A stretch of DNA of 36,317 nucleotides from Rachicladosporium sp. CCFEE 5018 (lineage: Eukaryota; Ascomycota; Dothideomycetes; Cladosporiales; Cladosporiaceae), in assembly GCA_002077045.2 (NCBI GenBank), contig KZ111140.1, positions 1,218,959 through 1,255,275 on the forward strand, given 5' to 3'. The translations under genes were made by a program, and so were the position numbers. Shown piece after piece: positions 30,113 through 36,317 of the stretch. The notes under the pieces were generated by a model. The model was not told where the DNA came from and did not search any database. It saw nothing but the letters and a program-made list of their open reading frames with translations. The number at the start of each line of letters is the position of its first letter. Position 1 is the stretch's first letter.

Positions 30113-32426
30113 ATGCCCAAGCGAAAGATGGCGACCGCAGACGTCCAAACCAACGGCCATGTGAAATCGTCAAAGTACGGCGACAACATGGTCAATGGGC
30201 TTCTGCATAAGGAGCAGAAGCCCAGCGCGCCCGCCGGGAAGAACACAGACAAAGACGAGATTCAACTGGTGCTACAGAGTTTCCGACTACTTATTGCCGA
30301 CCTCTGCCAACAGTTCAACATGGGCCATCCAGGGTCTGCCATTGGAATGGCAGCACTTGGAGTCGCTTTGTGGAAGTACGGAATGAAGTATGCGCCTCAC
30401 ACACCGACATGGTTCAACCGAGACCGCTTCTTGCTCTCAAACGGTCATGCCTGTCTATTCCAATACGTTGGTCTTCGCTGGCAATCGTAGGGCGACGTGA
30501 GCTGACACGTGGACAGACAAATCACTACTTAGCGAACTACAAAGCAATGACATAGGAGCAGCTCTTGTCATATCACTCCGAGCGGCCAGACTCACTTTGT
30601 CCAGGCCACCCTGAGATAGAGCACGAGGGCGTAGAGCTCACAACAGGGCCTCTCGGTCAAGGTATTGCCAATGCCGTTGGTCTGGCAATCGCGACAAAGA
30701 ACCTAGCAGCAACCTACAACCGACCTGGTTTCGATGTCGTCAACAATCACACTTGGTGTATCGTTGGAGATGCATGTCTCCAAGAGGGTCTTGGGTGCGA
30801 GGCTTTCTCTTACGCCGGTCACCTGAAGCTCACGAATCTCACCGTATTATACGACAACAATCAAATCTCCTGCGATGGCAGTGTGGATCTAACGAACACC
30901 GAGGACGTGAACATGAAGATGGAGGCATGCGGTTGGGAAGTCTTGGACGTTATGGACGGCGTCAACGACGTTGAAGCCATCGTGGCAGCACTAGAGAAGG
31001 GTCGCGATACGAGCCGGACGAAGCCACTGTTCGTTAACATCCGCAGTATCATTGGTGTGGGCAGCGCAGTCGCCGGCAAGGCCGTCTCGCACGGTGCACC
31101 GCTCGGCACACAAAATATCGCCGACATGAAGAAGGCCTACGGCTGGGATACCGAGAAGAAGTTCTACCTTCCAGATCAAGTCAAGGACTTCTACAAGGAT
31201 ATCCCCGCGCGAGGCGAGAAGTGGGTATCGCAGTGGCATGAGCTTGTCAACAAGTACAAGCAAGCTCATCCCGATCTTGCAGCCGAGTTTCAAGCACGCG
31301 TTGAGGGCAGGATACCATCAGACTGGGCTAAGAGCATTCCACCAAGCTTCCCGACAGAAGACACACCAACGCGCAAAGCCAACAACTATGTCATGAAGGA
31401 GGCGTTCGGCGATATCAAGGCATTCATGGTCGGTACTGCCGATCTCACGCCATCTGTCAACATGACTTGGAAGAACTACGAAATTTTCAATCCCCCCGAC
31501 TTGAAGCCTACGAGTAAGTCTACATTCTCCCTCCGAGATTACATCGGCACCACTGACATCGTGCAGGCGGATCTGTCGGGAGCTACAAAGGTCGCTACAT
31601 TCACTACGGCATTCGTGAACACGTCATGGGCGCCATCGCCAATGGTCTCGCTGCGTACAACCCGGGCACATTCATTCCGATAACATCATCATTCTTCATG
31701 TTCTACCTGTACGCTGCCCCTGCGGTACGCATGGGTGCCCTACAACGCCTGCCAGTCATCCATGTGGCGACCCACGACAGCATCGGTGGCGGTGAAGACG
31801 GCCCCACACATCAGCCAGTAGAGCTGGCGGCGCTGTACCGCGCAATGCCCAACATGCACTACATCCGGCCCGCAGACAGCGAAGAAGTTGCAGGTGCCTG
31901 GGAGGTCTCGGTCAACTATAAGCAAGGTCCTAGCATGATTTCGGTGAGCAGGCAGCCGCTTCCTCAAACCGGCATAACCTCGCGAGAAGGCCTTAAGAAG
32001 GGTGCCTATGTCGCGAAAGAGGTTCAGGATGCGGACGTCACCCTCATTGGTGTCGGAGCAGAGTTCCACTTCGCTGTGAAGCTCGCAGAGAAGCTCGGGA
32101 TCAAAGCCCGCGTTGTCTCCTTCCCCAGCTACGCGCTGTTCCGCGAGCAGAGCAAGGAGTACCAGCGCTCAGTGCTGCGGCGAAACGAAGGCATTCCAAG
32201 CGTGGTTATTGAGCCGTACGTCAGTCTCGGATGGGAGCGGTACGCGGATGCTGGATTCAACATGCGAAGTTTCGGGCACAGTCTGCCAGGCAAATACATC
32301 TACGACTACTTCGGCTTCAACATCGACAGCATGAAGCGCAAAACGGAGACCTTTGTGAGCGATTGGAAGAACGGGAGCATTGGACGAGGGGAGTATACTG
32401 AGCTTATCGATGGACCGGCGCACTGA
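30113..32426 (+). pseudogene. Dihydroxyacetone synthase / transketolase with in-frame TAG
   Basis: Three exons: 30113-30466, 30517-31513 and 31567-32426; 737 codons including one internal stop. ThDP enzyme of the transketolase family, closest in pattern to dihydroxyacetone synthase (formaldehyde + xylulose-5-phosphate to dihydroxyacetone + glyceraldehyde-3-phosphate) rather than ordinary transketolase. Seen: NMGHPGSAIGMAALG; FLLSNGHACLFQY; TTGPLGQGIANAVGLAIATK; the cofactor loop GDACLQEG ... YDNNQISCDG; GRYIHYGIREHVMGAIANGL; HDSIGGGEDGPTHQPVE; GWERYADAGFNMRSFG. The end (IDGPAH) is not a peroxisomal PTS1, unlike methylotrophic yeast enzymes. TAG at 30553-30555 (codon 131) falls between NYKAMT and EQLLSYHSE, where relatives have an ordinary residue. 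Intron 1 (GTTGGT donor) is less typical; intron 2 is canonical. Confidence 0.85.
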
Positions 32427-34511
32427 ATCCGTCCGAAGGGGGGGTTCCAGTCCCGGCGAGTTTGTATATACGCTGCGCCAGCGATTCGTCTTTTTCAGTG
32501 TAGCGTTAGTCACGATGTAGTACCTGAATTCGACGCCTAAAGCATCAGAATTGCATCACCTACGGCAGTACAGATCGTCGATGGCCGTTGCACATATTGT
32601 TCAAGTACTGCCACACGGGCGATGTCAGCTCTGGTGACTGCCACCGGCTCGTCGCCGGTCAGGATACTCGGCACCGAGTAGTGTTTGATGATGCCGAACA
32701 CTGAAGTCACGTCGGCATTGGTCCTCCACGACTATGTGTAGAGTGTGATTGCGGATGATGTACCTAGAACCGTTTACCGCCAATCACAAGGACACGGGCG
32801 CTCCCGACACCAAGGACCAGCTTTGTTGTAGCTGCAACCTCATATGCTGTCTCTTGGTCAATCTGCACCACTACTGTACCTACCATTGCCTATCTCAAGC
32901 GCCGACGGCCGAGCATCACCCATTACGACGACACGGCTGGTCTAGTTGACTCGTGTTGGCAGACTGTCAGCATTTATTTGATCCATCGTGTCAGACGGTC
33001 AAGCCAGGCTCACGTGTGGACTGCAACCATCGCTCGCCCAGCCTACTGTGATCTCGCCGACACGCCTTCCCTCTGCTGAGAAATTCCAAAGCGTACAGTC
33101 TTGTTCACTCTTCCCGTGGTGGCCGCGAATCGCTGTCGTGCATTCCGTTCAAACAAAGAGAACCGGAGCACAAGGTGCACTACGACGCTGGATCCGGGCT
33201 GTGGTGCTACCAGTGAAGAGCTGCCATGCACTGAACCTACCAGGTAATTGTCAATTTCCTGGTCTTTGCGACTTGGGGCCTGCCGCATATCCGCCTTCGC
33301 AGACCAGCATCAAGGGTCTCGGCCGCTTCGGTACTGCATTCCGCAGCAAAGGGAGCGCATGATGGCGGAGACCTGGCAAACAAGGTATCCACGGAAATGG
33401 CACTCGCACCAGGCTCGTAAGACCAAGTCGATGGCTCACTCAACAACGCACGGTACGCTCGCTGAGGCCGAAGGTGTGAGCCTTTGAAAGCAACTTATCT
33501 CGAGGCGTCCATGTTTTGACGAGTGTTGACAAAGCGCCCTCATCAGCTTCGAACAAGACTCCTTCCCGTGGCCGTCTCGAGATCGCCCTTGGCCAGACCC
33601 GCGTCTGTCGCACAGAAACAAGTCTAAAGCTGCCTCGGACTTCATCCCCGCGGTGACAACACACCAGAAAGCAGGCCACAGCAATAGCAGCTTTGGATAG
33701 ATCGAGATAAACCACGGAGCAGCGCTGCTAGGCGTGAATCGTCTTTCCCCTTCCACTCAACGCATGTACTGCATGAGATTTGCCGGCGTTTTGGCCACTG
33801 TCGTCTTCGCAACGACTCTTATCTCGCTGACACGGTCGCATGCTCTGTGCTGCAACTCACTACGCGCGCCACAATAGTACTCGGGCTGAATGGTCGGCTA
33901 CAGTACCTTGCTCCATTGATTTCAGAGCTCGGATCGGCGTCTTCCCCGACTCGCATCAGCTCGTGTCTGTGTCATGAGCGACCTCATGCCGTCACTTTGA
34001 CGCCAGCATAGCCTCCAGATCGGTGCAGTGCTGTCCGTCGCGCGATGAAGGTACTGTGCGACATCGCTGTACTGGGATTTGGCTGCATACCCGGGGCCGC
34101 AAGACTTCCTGCGCATCGGGTACGATCTGCGAATTTTGCACGTTGCAGGCCGTGTTAGCTTCGTCGGCTCTATGCCCTTCTCGTACGGCGCCTTTGGTAA
34201 GCCAGAACTGCGCAAGTATCTCGCGTGGCCGCCACCACTTCGCTTGCGGAGGATCAGCACTACTTTAGTGATCGTGCAGCGACCTGTTTCATTCATGATC
34301 GCACGGGTGTGAGGTAGGGGGGGCACGCGCATGCTGTTGATAGCCACACAACGTGGCAGCCCACGAGCACAAATAGACGTGTTATCCCATGCTTCATGCA
34401 GCTCCTCTTCTGCACTACAGCAGACACTTCTCTCCACCCTGCAACACCATCTTTCGTCAATCACTCAACACACTCTGCGGCTCATTGCTCCCTATCTCGC
34501 CTACTTTCACC
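32427..34511. other. 2.1-kb gene-free interval upstream of HypX-like gene
   Basis: This is the largest gap in the window. Several short frames on both strands (the longest 33922-34464, minus) show no recognisable family, no signal peptide and no splicing pattern. The last 130 bp (34380-34511) are pyrimidine-rich and probably the promoter and leader of the following gene. Confidence 0.5.
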
Positions 34512-36317
34512 ATGAAGATCCTCTTTCTGTGCACAGCACACAACTCCCTTTCACAGAGGCTACAGCTTGCCTTGTCCCGCTCCCATCATGTTACCATTGA
34601 GTACGCTTTATCAGATCGGGTCATGATCGATGCCGTTGCTCTGGCACAGCCCGATCTTGTGCTCTGTCCGTTCTTGACCACTATGGTCCCCAAGGCAGTC
34701 TACGAGAGAGTATTGACACTCGTTGTCCACCCTGGTCCACCTGGAGACGTCGGACCTAGCGCACTCGACTGGCTTCTGATGGGCGACGATGGCAATGTCG
34801 ACAACGCAGACGAGCTTCTGATGAATCTTGATCGGGAGCCATGCACTGCTGGTCGTGCATGGTGGGGCGTCACTGTCCTGCAGGCCATCGAAGAGTTCGA
34901 CGCCGTTCCTGTATGGGCTTATCAACAATTTCCAATCGACATTGACGAGCCAGGTCTCACGAAGTCTGCCCTTTACCGAGGCAGCGTCAGTCGGTCGGCA
35001 CTTATCGCATGCGAAGCTGCAGTCGGACGCATCCAACAGGCAACCCACCGCATGCCTCAACATGGCTTCAGCAACGCCAGAGTTTATGCTCGACCCGAGT
35101 ATCGCACACTCTCGGTGCTCGACAACCATCCGTTCCAAGGTGGACAATTGCATCACAGACCACTGCTGAAGGCAACATCTCGCGATTTCGACACCACTCG
35201 ACATACAGCACAGCAGATCTCACGCCGCATCCGATGTGGCGACTCGCAGCCTGGTGTGCTGAGCAAGATCTTCGGCGCCAGCATGTACATTTACGGTGGC
35301 ATGATCGATGAGTCACTCGGTGGGCGGCAGGCGAAAGCTGTTGCCGGCATGAGAACGAAAGTACTTGCTACGCGCGGCGGCGCCACCTGCATTCCCACAG
35401 CTGATGGGAAAGGTATATGGATCACTCACATTCGTCGGCCAAAGGGCAAGAACGACAAGGCTTTGTGGCCAAAGGTGCCAGCTGTATTCGGGCTTCTGCA
35501 GCTTAATCTCGTCAACGCTGCCATCGTGGACTCCTTGCACGCACCAACATCTGCTGACTGGTCGCTGTCTGAGCTTCGCACCTTCCAAGAGATCTGGGTT
35601 GATGTCGACGTCGACAAGCACGGAAACCGAGTCGCCTTCTTGCACTTCGACTTCTACAATGGAGCGATGAGCACATCTCAGTGCTCCAACTTGGTTAGCG
35701 CAATGGACTACATCATCACTCTGTCTACCCCAGAACAGCCAATCCGGGCAGTCGTACTGATGGGAGGCGCCTACTTTAGCAACGGCATCGCTCTCAATGT
35801 CATCGACGCTGCCGCGGATCCGGCGCAAGAGTCGTTCATGAATATCAATCGCATCGACGATGTCTGCCACCATCTGTTGCATGACTTCCCGGAGAACAAC
35901 ATCACCACGATTGCAGCAATCCGCGGTAACGCTGCAGCTGGAGGCGTCGCACTCGCCACGGCATGCGACTTTGTCATTGCCGGCTCGGAAGTAGTGCTCA
36001 ACCCAGCCTATCGCGCATCTGGCCTTTTCGGATCAGAATACCACACGCTGTCGTACTATGGCCGCTGCGGGGATGCCAAAGCTCATCACATCCTCAACGC
36101 CATGGTGCCCATGAGTCCGCTGCAAGCCCGTCAAATCGGACTGGTCGACTTCATCTTTCCCGGAGCAGGCGAAGCACTTGACGACCATATACGCAGCCAT
36201 GTCTCACTTTTGCTTAGAGACAATGTCGGTCGGCGCGGATCCTGGACGAAAAACGTTGATGTCTCACCTGCTGGACTCGCAAAAGCACGAGCATGCGAGC
36301 TCAGCGAGATGAGCAAA
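34512..36317 (+). CDS. HypX/HoxX-like formyltransferase-crotonase fusion, 3' end outside window
   Basis: Open without interruption from ATG 34512 to the window edge: 602 codons, no intron, C-terminus missing. Matches the layout of bacterial HypX (HoxX), which transfers a formyl group from 10-formyl-THF to CoA and then releases CO from formyl-CoA for the [NiFe]-hydrogenase Fe centre. N-terminal formyltransferase domain: MKILFLCTAHNSLSQRL; VVHPGPPGDVGPSALDW with H73; WWGVTVLQAIEEFDAVPVWA with D130; SALYRGSVSRSA. A linking C-terminal formyltransferase-like part is at about 230-330 (GVLSKIFGASMYIYGG). The crotonase-fold domain covers about 365-560: FSNGIALNVIDAAADPAQ, FMNINRIDDV, IRGNAAAGGVALATACDF (oxyanion-hole glycines near 472), LNPAYRASGLFGSEYHT. 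Fungi have no [NiFe]-hydrogenase, so the client is unknown. The start follows a CT-rich leader. Confidence 0.88.
   Translation, partial: MKILFLCTAHNSLSQRLQLALSRSHHVTIEYALSDRVMIDAVALAQPDLVLCPFLTTMVPKAVYERVLTLVVHPGPPGDVGPSALDWLLMGDDGNVDNADELLMNLDREPCTAGRAWWGVTVLQAIEEFDAVPVWAYQQFPIDIDEPGLTKSALYRGSVSRSALIACEAAVGRIQQATHRMPQHGFSNARVYARPEYRTLSVLDNHPFQGGQLHHRPLLKATSRDFDTTRHTAQQISRRIRCGDSQPGVLSKIFGASMYIYGGMIDESLGGRQAKAVAGMRTKVLATRGGATCIPTADGKGIWITHIRRPKGKNDKALWPKVPAVFGLLQLNLVNAAIVDSLHAPTSADWSLSELRTFQEIWVDVDVDKHGNRVAFLHFDFYNGAMSTSQCSNLVSAMDYIITLSTPEQPIRAVVLMGGAYFSNGIALNVIDAAADPAQESFMNINRIDDVCHHLLHDFPENNITTIAAIRGNAAAGGVALATACDFVIAGSEVVLNPAYRASGLFGSEYHTLSYYGRCGDAKAHHILNAMVPMSPLQARQIGLVDFIFPGAGEALDDHIRSHVSLLLRDNVGRRGSWTKNVDVSPAGLAKARACELSEMSK

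Noticed and set aside
24759..30555. UGA reassigned to a sense codon, suggested by three in-frame TGA stops
   Set aside because: TGA is used as the true terminal stop in nearby genes (for example AACS at 4704-4706 and the MFS at 28072-28074), one lesion is TAG, and two are frameshifts.
21614..32426. Repeat-induced point mutation as the cause of the broken genes
   Set aside because: RIP would leave many C-to-T changes and AT-rich, stop-filled frames; here each gene has only one or two lesions, some of them indels, and normal-looking base content by eye.
32428..32470. A GGTTCCAGTCCC stretch resembling a tRNA T-arm after the DHA synthase stop
   Set aside because: No matching acceptor, D- or anticodon arms are seen upstream; that DNA is coding sequence.
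33922..34464. 180-codon minus-strand frame before the HypX-like gene
   Set aside because: Composition is Arg/Ser/Cys-rich without domains or signal, and the stretch sits in the likely promoter of the HypX-like gene.

Overview
The window is nuclear DNA of a filamentous ascomycete (Pezizomycotina). The signs are short spliceosomal introns (about 43-125 nt, GT...AG with CTRAY-type branch sites) and characteristic fungal families: Lcb2, fungal-rhodopsin/PTH11-like, TRI12-type MFS, 2EXR and DUF4267. A black-fungus lineage of Dothideomycetes is a plausible guess only. Gene models were built by hand from reading frame, family conservation and splice signals. No similarity search was run.

Left part (1-8561) is housekeeping: serine palmitoyltransferase subunit 2 (+), acetoacetyl-CoA synthetase (+), triosephosphate isomerase (-), U1 snRNP 70K (-), and mitochondrial ribosomal protein mL43 (+). 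The last two are divergent from a 386-bp shared promoter. All have open frames once 0-2 introns are removed.

Middle part (9469-21403) is accessory. It holds a TRI12-type MFS pump with a degenerate splice acceptor, a DUF4267 membrane protein, and an unrecognised secreted protein. It also holds a very intron-rich secreted protein of about 1300 residues (24 exons: SGNH/GDSL hydrolase, about ten FG-GAP/VCBS repeats, linker and conserved tail), an intact 2EXR protein, and a 3'-terminal fragment of a second DUF4267 gene.

Right part (21614-32426) is unusual. Five recognisable genes in a row each carry one or two small lesions in an otherwise well-preserved frame: a ThDP enzyme (1-nt frameshift), a rhodopsin-like receptor (TGA plus 1-nt frameshift), an allantoate-permease-type MFS transporter (TGA), a second 2EXR copy (TGA), and a dihydroxyacetone-synthase/transketolase (TAG). 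This is either recent pseudogenisation of a block, readthrough, or assembly error.

The window ends inside an intronless gene (34512 to the edge, 602 codons visible). It encodes a HypX/HoxX-like protein: a formyltransferase fused to a crotonase-fold domain. In bacteria this family makes the CO ligand of [NiFe]-hydrogenase from a formyl group. Fungi have no such hydrogenase, so this gene is the most interesting item. Its neighbourhood with a formaldehyde-using-type ThDP enzyme suggests, but does not prove, a one-carbon context.
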